Source of the DNA: CAYWXV01 sp964462535
GTDB taxonomy: Bacteria > Bacteroidota > Ignavibacteria > OLB7
NCBI GenBank assembly: GCA_964462535.1
Contig: CAYWXV010000001.1
Location: 310,001 to 374,000 of the forward strand
DNA length: 64,000 nucleotides
Direction: 5' to 3'
Positions 24,526 to 34,191 of the stretch are shown piece by piece. The stretch's first letter is position 1, and the number at the start of each line of letters is the position of its first letter. Made by a program: the position numbers and the translations under genes. The notes under the pieces were generated by a model. That model did not search any database and was not told the origin of the DNA. It saw only the letters and a list, made by a program, of their open reading frames with translations.

Positions 24526-26646
24526 CTAGTTTGGATTCTCCACAACAACCCGAACAGTTCTACTGAGGAATCGTCCCGCCGCTGATTTCGACGTGTATGG
24601 TGCCTCGTCCGGAGTGGCCCCGCGGTACGTTGAGAGAACATCCCCCGGGATTTGCGTCGCCACATTCCTGGCCCGCGCCAAGGCCAGCCCCTGATTGTGC
24701 TCAGCGTCGCCTATCGGATCGGTGTACCCAATCACCTCCACGCGTGACTGCGATCCAATTCGCCCAAGAATCGTCCTCAATTCCTCTCGTCCACGACGCG
24801 TAAGCTGGGCACGGTCGAAATCGAACGTGACCAGCAGAAAGTCTGCCCGTGCATCGGGTTGGCGATCGCGCGACGTAACGCTGACGGTCGTATCGAGTCG
24901 AACCGGAAGCACGGTGCGCTCGATCGCTACCATTCGGTCTATCGAATCAAACACGGCCAGGCGATACATCGTCTCGCGCGACTTCATCACGGATTCACGA
25001 TCGTCATTCGTCAGCGTCCACTCAATGGTCGACGGTGGCCGACCATCGCCCGTGAGGGTTCGAATATTCCCCTTGTCACCGCGCACCTCGAGCTCCCAGC
25101 GCTGAATCGTGCTACGTGATTCCGCTTGCGCGCGGAAGATGATCGACGGTGGATCCGTGACCGGCTCAATCGTCCGAAGCTGCACCGGTCGATAGATGTC
25201 GTCGTCGGTGAACTCAAGCTCTACTCGCCGATTCTCTTCCAAGCCTTCTCTGTTGGCCGGGTTCGACGGATTGTCTGGATCAAGCTGGGACTTGAGTATG
25301 ATTCTCGCTTTGTCGATTCCCCACCGCGTCATTAGATACGATGCGGCGGCTCGAGCCCGTGAAGCCGCCAGGTCGGAACGGGACACCTCATCGCTGCTTG
25401 TCGTTCCAGTGATGGTCACTCTGGCACGCGGTGACCGGCTAAGCCGCTGCCCGAAGACATCGAGAGTTCGCGCGTGTGCTCGCTCCGCGTCCGTTGGAAG
25501 ACGTTGTTCGTCGAAGTCCCCAGTGCTTTGGTACATCGGATTCAGTGTAGAATCATTCGGACCGAAGAAGACCATGGGAAGTATGGGGATATACCGTGCC
25601 ACAATCTGTCTGCGGAACGAAATGGGTTTTGCTCCCCCTTGGAGCTCAACGGCAAGCTCCGCCACGAACGCACTCTCCAATGGAGGCGGGGGGGGCGGCG
25701 GAGGTGGAGGCGGTGGCGGGGGGGGAGGTGGNNNNNNNNNNNNNNNNNNNNNNNNNNNNNNNNNNNNNNNNNNNNNNNNNNNNNNNNNNNNNNNNNNNNN
25801 NNNNNNNNNNNNNNNNNNNNNNNNNNNNNNNGGTGGCGGGGGGGGAGGTGGAGGGGCAACCTCTCGGCCCCATCTCCCTATCGATATGCCGCCTCGAATC
25901 AGGAGGGGAGACCATGCCGGTTCCATTGAGGTAACAGCCCCATCCAGACCGATGGCGGGTTCGAAGTAGAGTACGTCCCCAAGCGGAAGTCGATACGCAA
26001 TGCCAACGCCCACGCCGATGCGTGTTCCAGTCGCTTCAAGGTTTCCCGTCCCCTCCGGGATTTCACGCTCCTGCGTCTGGTCCAGGAAATGGGCGTTCGA
26101 CGGCGCTTGGATCGTCTCGCGCTCGACGCTTCGTCCCGATATCGTTTGCGACAGACTCGGTCCTACTCGGATGAGCATATCTGTGCCGAGCCCTAGCTCA
26201 GCCTCAAGCGCCCCGCGAATGGTCGTGAACTGGAACTCCGCTTCATGTTCCGTGGCCACCGAAACGTACTCGCCCACCGTCGGATCGAACGCGCCAAACG
26301 TGGCAGCGGGAGAGCTCACGAACCTGCTGCTAAGGTCGTCCCAACCGAAAGCCAACGAAAGCCCTCGAAATCCAAACGGACCCAACGACCCGATTTCATG
26401 CGGGTTCGAGATCCACGTAATCCGAACACCGACGGCGGGGTTCACACTTAGACGCGCAGCGAAGCTGTTGCTGCATGGCGTGCTGCCATTGATGGACTCG
26501 AGCGTTCCAAGGGGCAGGGTTGCAATAGCCTTCGGCTCGAGTGCAATCTCGATAGATCCTCGTCGCGTATCCTGAGCCAAAAGCCCCGTAGACGCCGCGA
26601 TCCCTATGGCCACAGCAAGCGAGTGAGTCAATCGACGGGCCATCAT
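24526..26646 (-). CDS. Outer membrane protein with two OmpA-like domains (module A), interrupted by a scaffold gap
   Basis: Nominally 706 aa including 100 unknown bases. Signal peptide MMARRLTHSLAVAIGIAAST with cleavage near LLAQ, then an N-terminal region of alternating strands (to about residue 255) that looks like a small outer-membrane barrel. A poly-proline linker follows and contains the gap. Next come a degenerate OmpA-like domain (about 352-482: FGPNDSTLNP ... ENRRVELEF), an Ig-like spacer, and a better OmpA domain (about 603-706: FDFDRAQLTRRGREEL, EVIGYTD, LALARARNV), which should bind peptidoglycan. It is coupled (TGATG) to the giant gene upstream. Same architecture as 41297-43291. 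The true linker length is unknown. Confidence 0.85.
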   Translation of the reverse strand: MMARRLTHSLAVAIGIAASTGLLAQDTRRGSIEIALEPKAIATLPLGTLESINGSTPCSNSFAARLSVNPAVGVRITWISNPHEIGSLGPFGFRGLSLAFGWDDLSSRFVSSPAATFGAFDPTVGEYVSVATEHEAEFQFTTIRGALEAELGLGTDMLIRVGPSLSQTISGRSVERETIQAPSNAHFLDQTQEREIPEGTGNLEATGTRIGVGVGIAYRLPLGDVLYFEPAIGLDGAVTSMEPAWSPLLIRGGISIGRWGREVAPPPPPPPXXXXXXXXXXXXXXXXXXXXXXXXXXXXXXXXXXPPPPPPPPPPPPPPPPPLESAFVAELAVELQGGAKPISFRRQIVARYIPILPMVFFGPNDSTLNPMYQSTGDFDEQRLPTDAERAHARTLDVFGQRLSRSPRARVTITGTTSSDEVSRSDLAASRARAAASYLMTRWGIDKARIILKSQLDPDNPSNPANREGLEENRRVELEFTDDDIYRPVQLRTIEPVTDPPSIIFRAQAESRSTIQRWELEVRGDKGNIRTLTGDGRPPSTIEWTLTNDDRESVMKSRETMYRLAVFDSIDRMVAIERTVLPVRLDTTVSVTSRDRQPDARADFLLVTFDFDRAQLTRRGREELRTILGRIGSQSRVEVIGYTDPIGDAEHNQGLALARARNVATQIPGDVLSTYRGATPDEAPYTSKSAAGRFLSRTVRVVVENPN
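25712..25851. repeat. Identical 20-base sequence on both sides of the scaffold gap, within a poly-proline coding tract
   Basis: The 20 bases ending at 25731 and the 20 bases starting at 25832 are identical (GGTGGC, eight G, AGGTGG). They are 120 bases apart, a multiple of three, so joining the two copies into one would keep the OmpA reading frame. The tract encodes almost only proline on the minus strand. The contigs probably overlap here or the gap hides more proline repeats. Confidence 0.8.
25732..25831. other. Assembly gap (100 N)
   Basis: Exactly 100 unknown bases, the conventional length for a gap of unknown size. It falls in the proline-rich linker of the OmpA-like gene. Confidence 0.99.
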
Positions 26647-29600
26647 CACTCCACCACGTTGAGACTGAGAGTCGTACTGAATCGACCGGCGGTCAAGACG
26701 CACCGATACTGGCCAGCAGGGAGATCGCCCGTATTGAACTGGTAGACATAGCGTCCGGGAGCACGCTCACCATCCACCAGCCGCGCCACCTCGACTCCAC
26801 GAGAGTCCACAACAGAGAGGCGCACATGTGCAAGGGCCGGGAGCGTGTACTCCAGGCGAGCCGCCTTTGTCACCGGATTCGGACTGACGCGTATCCCAAG
26901 CGGCTCACCAAACGAGATGAGGCGACCCGGTGCATCGCAGAATTCATCAACCGAGAATCGGAGCGAGTCACCCGTCACTACAACCTCGGGGCGATGCGGA
27001 ACACCTGAGCTATCCAGCGCAACGATTGTTGAGAGTGCGTCGCCCAGCAGAACCGAACAGGTCACTCGCGCCACAACGCCGTCGGCTATCGGCGCACCCG
27101 TCGTCGAGCGAAGGCGAATCACAGCAGCTGCATCGTCCGATCCCACTCCGCGCAACTCCAGAATTTCTGCTGCTATTCCTGCGGCCGTCGGCGTGACCGA
27201 TACCGGTTTGAGCATTGATCGCCGGAAGCGCATACGGAGATCGATCGTGTCAATCGCGGCCGCAGCATCGCTTCCCGAGAGTTGCAACGGCACGTCGACG
27301 AATTGGCCGGGGCTTCCGGTCACATCCGGGCCCGGGTCCAGCGCGACAGAGAATCTTCCTCGATCTACCGTACCGAAAAGAATGACGTCGACCGAATCCT
27401 GCACCTCCACGCCGTTGACCGTGTGGCGGTCGTAGTAAATCCTGGCCGCACCAGAACGACGTCCAAACGGTCCAAACGGGGTGAAGCGGACAACGAGAGA
27501 GTCCCGACCCCCAGGCCGGAGAGTGCCCGGCACGTGAGTTATGGCGAAATCGGGTGTCCCAAAAACGATCCTGGCACCCTCAATCACCACTGAATCAAGG
27601 ACCGGTAGAGGGACGGCACCGTTGGGGACGTTAATGGCGGACGAGGTGGAATCGTAGGGTCCCGGTGGCACGCGCGATCCAAAGTCGATGGTATCCGGCG
27701 TCATCCTGAAGGTGGAGGCCAGCCCGGATCCAGAGAGAAAGAAGGAGCTGTCGGCGTTCGCTCCCGAGCGGATGCGAAGGAACGACCGGCGCGAACCAAA
27801 GCTGACGACAGGAGCAAAACGCACGCGAATCTGTTCGGGCACGCCTGGCTGCAGTGTGAGGGGGAGCGATGGTGACACGATGCTGAACTCAGCCGTCGAA
27901 GTCAAATCGAGTTGATCGACAGCCAACGGTGCCGCTGACGTATTCGTCACCGTCAGCATGCTGTCCCTTTCCCAACCGAGTCTCAGGGCTCCGAAGTCTA
28001 TGTCCGTCATTCCGGAAACAGGACCATACCTGATCGGGAGACTGGATCCCGCACCGAACAGCTCGAGCACGTACAGGGAGTCGGGAGACCCGTCCGAGTA
28101 AATACGGAGCTCTGCCTGCTTGACTCCGAAGCTGCGAGGCGAGAACCGTATCGTCAGGTCGTGAAATCCACCGGGTGGCGATGGGCGGGGACTGAGCGGA
28201 TCGACTGGAACAATGATCGCAAAACTGCCCGGGTCGCGGCCTGCAAGCACTATCGAATCAATCGTCGTGAAATCGAGGCAACTGTCCCTGAGCCCACGGA
28301 AGTCGAGGTTGCCGACAAAGTCCGTGGTAACACTGTCGTAGTCTCCTCCCACACTGCGCGGCCCAAAGTTGATCTCAGGTTCGCGCGTTGACACAATGGG
28401 AGCAACGCCGATGCCGGCGAACCCGACAGCGGTGTCCGAGAGGCCGTACACACCACTGACCCCCTCGGCTCGAAGGAGCACGGTCGCCGAGTCCTCACAG
28501 AATGTGGATGGTGTAAAGTCGACGGACATCGTCACTGAGTCCCCCACATTCAACACACGCGGGAGCGAAATCACCGACGTGTTCGAATAGGCGGCCGATC
28601 CGACAATCGACAACGACGCGACATGCGACGTGTCGCTCCCGATGTTGCGAACCAGCATCACCAGTCTCTTCGTGCTCCCGATACGGGTGCGAAGGTTCGA
28701 CTGCGATGATGGCTTGACGTCGAGCAGGGGGTATGGTGACTGACCGAATAGCGTGACCGTCTCGACACCCGCCTCATGATAGATGAAGAGGGAGGCGAGG
28801 TGACGATCTCGTCGCTTGGGCGCGAACTCGATTTGAACGTCGCCGGCCGCGCCGGTGTCCAACACGAACGACGTCAGCGGTGCTAGCACTACAAACGACG
28901 TGGGGTCCGCACCGCCGATGCGCACGGAGTCGATACGCAGTGGAGTAGTCCGCCGATTGACGACTGCGCCGACCACGATCGTGTCTCGCGTCGTGAGGGA
29001 CCGCGTCGGAGCGAATACTATAGAGTCTTTCGCAACAATATTGCCCCCCTTCGCGACGGCGGTCAGTTGTGCGGATACAACGCCCTCCATCGCGTTCGTC
29101 TCCACAATCAGTCGCGCCTGATGGACGCCGGATCGTTGCGGACAGAACCTGAGCGTGAAGGCGATGGAGTCGCCCGGACGAAGTGTGACATCAGGTGGTA
29201 GCGTCGGCGACACGATGGTGAAGTAGACGCTGTCGTCCGAGGCGGGCACCGTTGGGTCACCACCGATCCGAGCTGAACGCAGTCGTAAGGGTGTGGACCC
29301 TCGGTTGAAGATCACACGTTGCACTGTGGTATCCCGGCAGCTACCGACCAACGTCTCCGGGAGAAAGAGTATCACGGAAACGCGATTGTCTAACTCAGCG
29401 CTATCCGCCCGTCCCCGCAGCGCCACATCCTTGTCCCCCGCAGTTGTTGAGAAACGAAGCACGGCCTGTCGGACACCACGGGCGGTAGGTGCGAACCTCA
29501 CGCTGATGTTTTGCTTGAACCCGGGGCGGGGACTGTTGGGGAGCGAAAACTGAGGAGCCGGGCCCTGGTACACGAAATCGGTAGGGTTAACCCCAATTAT

Positions 29601-31775
29601 CGTCGCCCCCGTAATCGTGACGCTTGTGTTGGAAAGATTTTGAAGGAAGTCGGGCGCCGTCGTGTCTTGCACTCCGCCAACGTCCGTCAGCCCGAAGACG
29701 ATCTCTGGTTGAACGGTCGTCAGCTCGGGCAGGAGTCCGTTCACTATCAGCACAACCGTGTCAGGAATTCCGGCCGACAGCTCGTGGCGAATTATTGCTT
29801 GTGCGACACGAAGCCCCTTCGTTGTTGGCGCCGCGGAAATAGGGACCACAATTGTACCCATCGGGGCAATACGATTCCCGCGACGAATGACAACTGGCGT
29901 GGTGAACTCTGACCGCTGCGGGCCGATAATGAAGAGGGTGTCAACAAACGTCGAGTCCAGACAAGTATTTGGTTCCGCGTTCGAAATGCGGAGAGTGTCG
30001 GTCTTTGATTGTCCGACGAGGACGCCTCCAAAATCGATTGTGTCCCGCGGCGTTACCTGGATGCTCGCCTCCAAACCCCGCCCTCGAATCGGAATGCGGA
30101 TTGGCGACCCTGGCGTTGATGCATCGTGTTCCACGATGACGGTATCGAAATGATCGCACGGGCTCGTCGGCTGGAAGTCGACAACGATGGTGAGCGTCCT
30201 CCCCGATGATATCGAGGTCTGACTGGTTGGGGAGAGGATTGTGAAGTCTGTACCGCGAGCCAGTCTCACATCAAAGACTGTGACCGATTCGTTTCCAACG
30301 TTCTCCAGCACGTTGTCCAAACTGAGCGTAGCGGAGATGTTCGGATCCACGCGAATCGGTCCGACGGCCCGGGGACCGTTGTTCACCTGGAGAGCACGGA
30401 TCGATAGAGCATACAGCAACGGAACATCCGTCACCGCTGGGTTGGGTTGGCGATTGGAATCATTTGTGAAAAGCCGGAGAAGCCCTGCGTACACCCCCGC
30501 CGCCAGCGTGGAATCAGCCACTACCTGAAATGACCACGTGCGATCGTACGATGGATAGAGTACTTCACCAGGCGCGACTGCGCGAGTCATGGAGAACCTG
30601 ACACGTGGATCGAACGGCTGCACGATCACAGCACTGTCAAATCGAAGCAGCCCGTCACCGATGTTCTTCACGGCAAGAGACGCCTGGCGACTTGGGCCAA
30701 CGACGATTTCGTCACGATCGCGGTCTAGCACGGGCACGAGCCTGCGTCGGAGTATGACGCCCCCAAGGCCAACAACGAAAAGCGTGTTCGAGTCGACAAG
30801 AACCTGTGACTTCCGAAGGTCTTTGCTCCCCACGGGCGTAGGGAGGCTCTCCACGTACCACGATCCACCACCGTCCAGCGACCGCCAGATCGCCCCCCCA
30901 CGAGTCGGCACAAAGAGAGCACGATCCCCAACGGGAGCCACGGAACCTGCTGGGCGTGGAAACGGGGAGGACGATCCCGTCATGGACGTGGCAGCCCACA
31001 CCGATCCACCGTCACGAGAGAATCGAACTTCGGCCCATTGCGGGGACGCGAATACTTTCCCGCCAGCTATGAACGATGCGCCCGACCACGGATCCGTCGT
31101 GATATCGTAGAAGCTCAGGCTTGTGGCCGGCGGGAGTGGTGAGAGTGTCATGGTAGCATTCGGCTCCCATGTCGCACCTCGATCCGTCGTGCGGCTTTGT
31201 CGTGGAGGTTGACCCGTCCCCACGGCGCATGCCGCGCCAGACGCAACCACGTCCACATCGTGCAGGTTGTTGGCTGGGCCGAAGAGCGGAACGGCCTGCC
31301 ATGTAACACCGCCGTTCGATGTCCGCGCAATCCTTGGTCCTGAACCCGTGATCGACTGGCCAACCGCTGTCCACGTGAGAGAATCCAACAGGAGCACAGC
31401 GTTTACGTTGCCACTCCAGACCCGAATGGATCGTTCCGACCACGTGGAGCCGGCATCTGTCGTGGAGGCTACGTACCCAGAGTCACCCGCAACGACTCCA
31501 CAGTGCATTCCGAAAAAACGGACATCGTTCAACGGAGGGGCAAAGGCGGGAAGCGGAATCACTTTCCATGCCGCTCCTCCGTCGGTGGTGTGGTACAACC
31601 GCCCCGCTCCGCCTCGCGCACCGCAAACCCAACCCGTGTCAACGTTAAAGAACCAGAGGCCGTGAAGGTCCGACAACGGGCGTTCAGGTGGCGTGAGCAA
31701 TGTCCACGACTGCGCGGTCGCACTTTGGAAGGAGAGGAAGATGAGCAGGACGGGCAGTAGGTAGAATCGCGGCAT
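26646..31775 (-). CDS. Giant secreted protein: YCF48-like propeller, choice-of-anchor-D repeats, cohesin-like domain, T9SS sorting domain (module A)
   Basis: 1709-aa cell-surface or secreted protein of unknown function. Signal peptide to about residue 21 (ending ATAQS). Residues about 22-345 hold repeated TTDGGAAW / TSNGGVTW / SLDGGGSW units of a BNR/YCF48-like beta-propeller. From about 350 to 1470 a series of ASH (choice-of-anchor-D) Ig-like repeats shows IDFGGVLVGQSKTDTL, SVRFAPTARGVRQA and similar. A cohesin-like segment lies at about 1473-1590, then a CDAPGR motif near 1611 and a T9SS type-A sorting domain (about 1626-1709, VSPNPVTKAARLEY ... LPAGQYRCVL). Its stop overlaps the next gene's start (TGATG), so the OmpA-like protein is a likely partner. 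Paralogous to 36731-41293. Confidence 0.88.
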   Translation of the reverse strand: MPRFYLLPVLLIFLSFQSATAQSWTLLTPPERPLSDLHGLWFFNVDTGWVCGARGGAGRLYHTTDGGAAWKVIPLPAFAPPLNDVRFFGMHCGVVAGDSGYVASTTDAGSTWSERSIRVWSGNVNAVLLLDSLTWTAVGQSITGSGPRIARTSNGGVTWQAVPLFGPANNLHDVDVVASGAACAVGTGQPPRQSRTTDRGATWEPNATMTLSPLPPATSLSFYDITTDPWSGASFIAGGKVFASPQWAEVRFSRDGGSVWAATSMTGSSSPFPRPAGSVAPVGDRALFVPTRGGAIWRSLDGGGSWYVESLPTPVGSKDLRKSQVLVDSNTLFVVGLGGVILRRRLVPVLDRDRDEIVVGPSRQASLAVKNIGDGLLRFDSAVIVQPFDPRVRFSMTRAVAPGEVLYPSYDRTWSFQVVADSTLAAGVYAGLLRLFTNDSNRQPNPAVTDVPLLYALSIRALQVNNGPRAVGPIRVDPNISATLSLDNVLENVGNESVTVFDVRLARGTDFTILSPTSQTSISSGRTLTIVVDFQPTSPCDHFDTVIVEHDASTPGSPIRIPIRGRGLEASIQVTPRDTIDFGGVLVGQSKTDTLRISNAEPNTCLDSTFVDTLFIIGPQRSEFTTPVVIRRGNRIAPMGTIVVPISAAPTTKGLRVAQAIIRHELSAGIPDTVVLIVNGLLPELTTVQPEIVFGLTDVGGVQDTTAPDFLQNLSNTSVTITGATIIGVNPTDFVYQGPAPQFSLPNSPRPGFKQNISVRFAPTARGVRQAVLRFSTTAGDKDVALRGRADSAELDNRVSVILFLPETLVGSCRDTTVQRVIFNRGSTPLRLRSARIGGDPTVPASDDSVYFTIVSPTLPPDVTLRPGDSIAFTLRFCPQRSGVHQARLIVETNAMEGVVSAQLTAVAKGGNIVAKDSIVFAPTRSLTTRDTIVVGAVVNRRTTPLRIDSVRIGGADPTSFVVLAPLTSFVLDTGAAGDVQIEFAPKRRDRHLASLFIYHEAGVETVTLFGQSPYPLLDVKPSSQSNLRTRIGSTKRLVMLVRNIGSDTSHVASLSIVGSAAYSNTSVISLPRVLNVGDSVTMSVDFTPSTFCEDSATVLLRAEGVSGVYGLSDTAVGFAGIGVAPIVSTREPEINFGPRSVGGDYDSVTTDFVGNLDFRGLRDSCLDFTTIDSIVLAGRDPGSFAIIVPVDPLSPRPSPPGGFHDLTIRFSPRSFGVKQAELRIYSDGSPDSLYVLELFGAGSSLPIRYGPVSGMTDIDFGALRLGWERDSMLTVTNTSAAPLAVDQLDLTSTAEFSIVSPSLPLTLQPGVPEQIRVRFAPVVSFGSRRSFLRIRSGANADSSFFLSGSGLASTFRMTPDTIDFGSRVPPGPYDSTSSAINVPNGAVPLPVLDSVVIEGARIVFGTPDFAITHVPGTLRPGGRDSLVVRFTPFGPFGRRSGAARIYYDRHTVNGVEVQDSVDVILFGTVDRGRFSVALDPGPDVTGSPGQFVDVPLQLSGSDAAAAIDTIDLRMRFRRSMLKPVSVTPTAAGIAAEILELRGVGSDDAAAVIRLRSTTGAPIADGVVARVTCSVLLGDALSTIVALDSSGVPHRPEVVVTGDSLRFSVDEFCDAPGRLISFGEPLGIRVSPNPVTKAARLEYTLPALAHVRLSVVDSRGVEVARLVDGERAPGRYVYQFNTGDLPAGQYRCVLTAGRFSTTLSLNVVE

Positions 31776-31873
31776 GGAATCGCATTTCGGTGCGTCTCAT
31801 CTCCCCACGGGCGGGCAGGAGGGTTGGAGAAGACGGACTGCGGTGGCGCCAGGAACGGCGCGTTTAGATGGCG

Positions 31874-31881
31874 TATATTCG
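31874..31881 (+). promoter_or_regulatory. Possible -7 box TATATTCG in the gap before the VOC gene
   Basis: TATATTCG is one base from TAnnTTTG and lies in the 260-base divergent region between the giant gene and the VOC gene, 154 bases before the VOC ATG. The frame is open through this stretch, so a longer VOC protein is possible, but the extra sequence looks non-coding. Confidence 0.25.
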
Positions 31882-32035
31882 CGCCGGGATGCGCATGTCG
31901 CCTGTTCGAAGACGACAGCGCGGCGCCGATCTCGGAATCTATTGCGATCCCCGGCGTCTTGGAAGGAAAAACGACACGCCCCGCAAACAATCCACCAACC
32001 CCCGAACTATTCTCCGTGACCGATCGGGTACCATC

Positions 32036-32629
32036 ATGGAATACGTGAACACACACGTCGACGCCGTCATTCGGGACTACATCGACCGCTACTGCGCTTC
32101 CAACTCATCCGCAAACCGTCTCCGTTCCTCGCTCGCCGAAACCGGGATTGGGCTGCGCCCTGTGATCGACCACATTTCGATCCGAACACTCGACGTATCG
32201 GAACGTTCACTTGAGTTCGAGGCTCTCGGGTTCATGTACGACGATGTGCTCGGCATTATGGAGCGCGACTCATGGTGGGCGAAGGTCTACCGCAGACCGG
32301 GATATCCCCCGATCTACCTCGACCAACCCTTCAACGACCACCGCGGGATGACATCGCCGATGCGTTCGTGGGTCGAGCGATTTGGCGACGGTGGTCTCCA
32401 TCATTTGGCAGTTGCCGTCGACGATATCGATAGGGCGATAACGCGCATGAAGGAGCTTGGACTGTCGTTCGCGGGTGACGTCAGCGGGCTGGTGGGGGGT
32501 CCCTTCCGGCAGATCTACACTGAACCGGAGCTTGTTGACGGCGCACAGTTCTCGGTGCTGGAGCTGGTAGAACGGAGATGGGGGTTTACAGGATTTTGGT
32601 CGCCTATGTCTCCATCGACGGGGGGATGA
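32036..32629 (+). CDS. VOC (glyoxalase/dioxygenase fold) family protein
   Basis: 197-aa protein with a vicinal-oxygen-chelate fold. Three likely metal ligands sit in the expected places: His in RPVIDHISIRT, His in GGLHHLAVAVDDID and Glu near the end in FSVLELVERRWG. GPFRQIYTEPELVDG resembles the C-terminal part of hydroxyphenylpyruvate dioxygenase-like proteins, but the protein is far shorter, so the reaction is not predictable. ATG 32036 gives a sensible start; an upstream in-frame extension of 56 codons lacks recognisable sequence. A GlcD-type oxidase follows 28 bases later, perhaps in one operon. Confidence 0.7.
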   Translation: MEYVNTHVDAVIRDYIDRYCASNSSANRLRSSLAETGIGLRPVIDHISIRTLDVSERSLEFEALGFMYDDVLGIMERDSWWAKVYRRPGYPPIYLDQPFNDHRGMTSPMRSWVERFGDGGLHHLAVAVDDIDRAITRMKELGLSFAGDVSGLVGGPFRQIYTEPELVDGAQFSVLELVERRWGFTGFWSPMSPSTGG

Positions 32630-32657
32630 TCGCCGCAATTATGTACCAGACCACGTG

Positions 32658-34139
32658 ATGATTCAGAAGACTGATCAGGATGCGATTCAGGGATACCTTT
32701 CGGACGCATCAAACGCTCCCGGTGGCCGGGCAGACGCCGTCTTCTTTCCGGAGAGCGAGCAGGACGTGGTGGCTGTCGTGGAAGAGTGTCGCCGACGCAA
32801 ATGGGCGATTACGGTCAGCGGGGCTGGTACCGGTCTGGCAGGCGGCCGTGTTCCGTACGACGGGGCGGTCATTGCCACCGAGCGTATGAACAACATCGTG
32901 AACATTGATTCGCAGCGTTATCGCGCGGTCGTGCAACCCGGCGTCGTTGTCGGTGACTTTCAGCAGGAAGTCGAACGCCACAACCTTTTATACCCACCGG
33001 ACCCAACCGAGAGATCCAGCTTCATCGGGGGCAACGTTGCGACAAACGCGTCGGGTGCGCGGACGTTTAAGTACGGACCTACGCGTCACTTCATCCAACG
33101 CCTGAGACTTGTAACGTCAGATGCGGACGTGATTGAGCTGGAGCGTGGAGTGCAGAGAGCCGATGACGGGAGACTGTCATTTTCCTCGTGTTCAGGGACC
33201 AGATATGACATTCAGCTTCCGAGCTACAGCATGCCCGACCTGAAGCATGCGGCAGGGTATTTCGTCAAGCCCGGTATGGACGCAATTGATCTTGTCATCG
33301 GTTCCGAAGGAACACTTGGAATCGTGACGGAGGTTGAAGCACGTTTGATCGATCTACCGGAGCGTCTGTTCAGTGGAATAGTCTTCTTCCCAAACGAGGG
33401 TGCGACGCTCAGGTTTGTCGAGGCGGCGCGTGCTCGAAGTCGTGCGAGCCGTGGTGGGTCCAACGATGTGCCCGACATCGAAGCGCGTGCGCTTGAATTC
33501 ATGGATCGTGCGTCGCTTGATCTGATCTTCCACCGCTACCCGGAGATACCGAACGCTGCACAGGGCGGCGCAGTATGGTTCGAGCAGGAGTCGACCGAAG
33601 GCGCTGAGGACGTGCTCCTTGAGAAGTGGTATCGGCTGATTGTAGAAACGGGTGGACTCGTCGACCAGTCGTGGTTTGCGATCAGCCCGGACGATCAACG
33701 GAGGATGCGTCAATTCCGTCACGCGATTCCCGAATCCGTGTATGAATATCTGACTGACCACGGTCAGGTGAAACTCGGGACAGACATGGCCGTTCCCGAT
33801 CAACACCTTCGAACCCTGATGGATTTCTACCGCAGTACGCTTGCCGAGGCGTCGATTAGGGCTGTGACGTACGGGCATATCGGCAACGCGCACCTCCATG
33901 TCAACATGCTCTGTACAGGGGCAGATGAATATCAAAGGGCGCTCGACGCTTACGGACGTATGGTCCGTGCCGCACTTTCATTAGGTGGAACAATCTCAGC
34001 CGAGCATGGCGTCGGCAAGATCAAGAAAGACTACCTCCGGATGATGTTTGGCGACGAAGCAATTGCGGAGATGCGCGCGGTGAAACGCGTGTTCGATCCG
34101 CGAGGAGTGCTTGGTCGCGGAACCATGTTTGATTCGTGA
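32658..34139 (+). CDS. FAD-linked oxidase, GlcD / D-lactate dehydrogenase type
   Basis: 493-aa flavoprotein that should oxidise a 2-hydroxy acid such as glycolate or D-lactate. The FAD-binding (PCMH) domain has ADAVFFPESEQDVVAVV, GAGTGLAGGRVPYDG, the pyrophosphate loop FIGGNVATNASGARTFKYG and SEGTLGIVTEVEARLI. The C-terminal FAD-oxidase domain has TYGHIGNAHLHVNM and ends ISAEHGVGKIKKDYL, both diagnostic. It lacks the Fe-S domain seen in fused versions and no GlcE/GlcF is visible. GTG 32655 is an alternative start one codon upstream of ATG 32658. Confidence 0.9.
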   Translation: MIQKTDQDAIQGYLSDASNAPGGRADAVFFPESEQDVVAVVEECRRRKWAITVSGAGTGLAGGRVPYDGAVIATERMNNIVNIDSQRYRAVVQPGVVVGDFQQEVERHNLLYPPDPTERSSFIGGNVATNASGARTFKYGPTRHFIQRLRLVTSDADVIELERGVQRADDGRLSFSSCSGTRYDIQLPSYSMPDLKHAAGYFVKPGMDAIDLVIGSEGTLGIVTEVEARLIDLPERLFSGIVFFPNEGATLRFVEAARARSRASRGGSNDVPDIEARALEFMDRASLDLIFHRYPEIPNAAQGGAVWFEQESTEGAEDVLLEKWYRLIVETGGLVDQSWFAISPDDQRRMRQFRHAIPESVYEYLTDHGQVKLGTDMAVPDQHLRTLMDFYRSTLAEASIRAVTYGHIGNAHLHVNMLCTGADEYQRALDAYGRMVRAALSLGGTISAEHGVGKIKKDYLRMMFGDEAIAEMRAVKRVFDPRGVLGRGTMFDS

Positions 34140-34191
34140 GCACGGACGCGCAGGTCGAATCCACTTTCATCAACAACGAGATGTGACAACA

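Noticed and set aside
25685..25870. G-rich tract as a possible glycine-rich protein on the plus strand
   Set aside because: It is the complement of the poly-proline linker in an otherwise well-formed OmpA-like gene.
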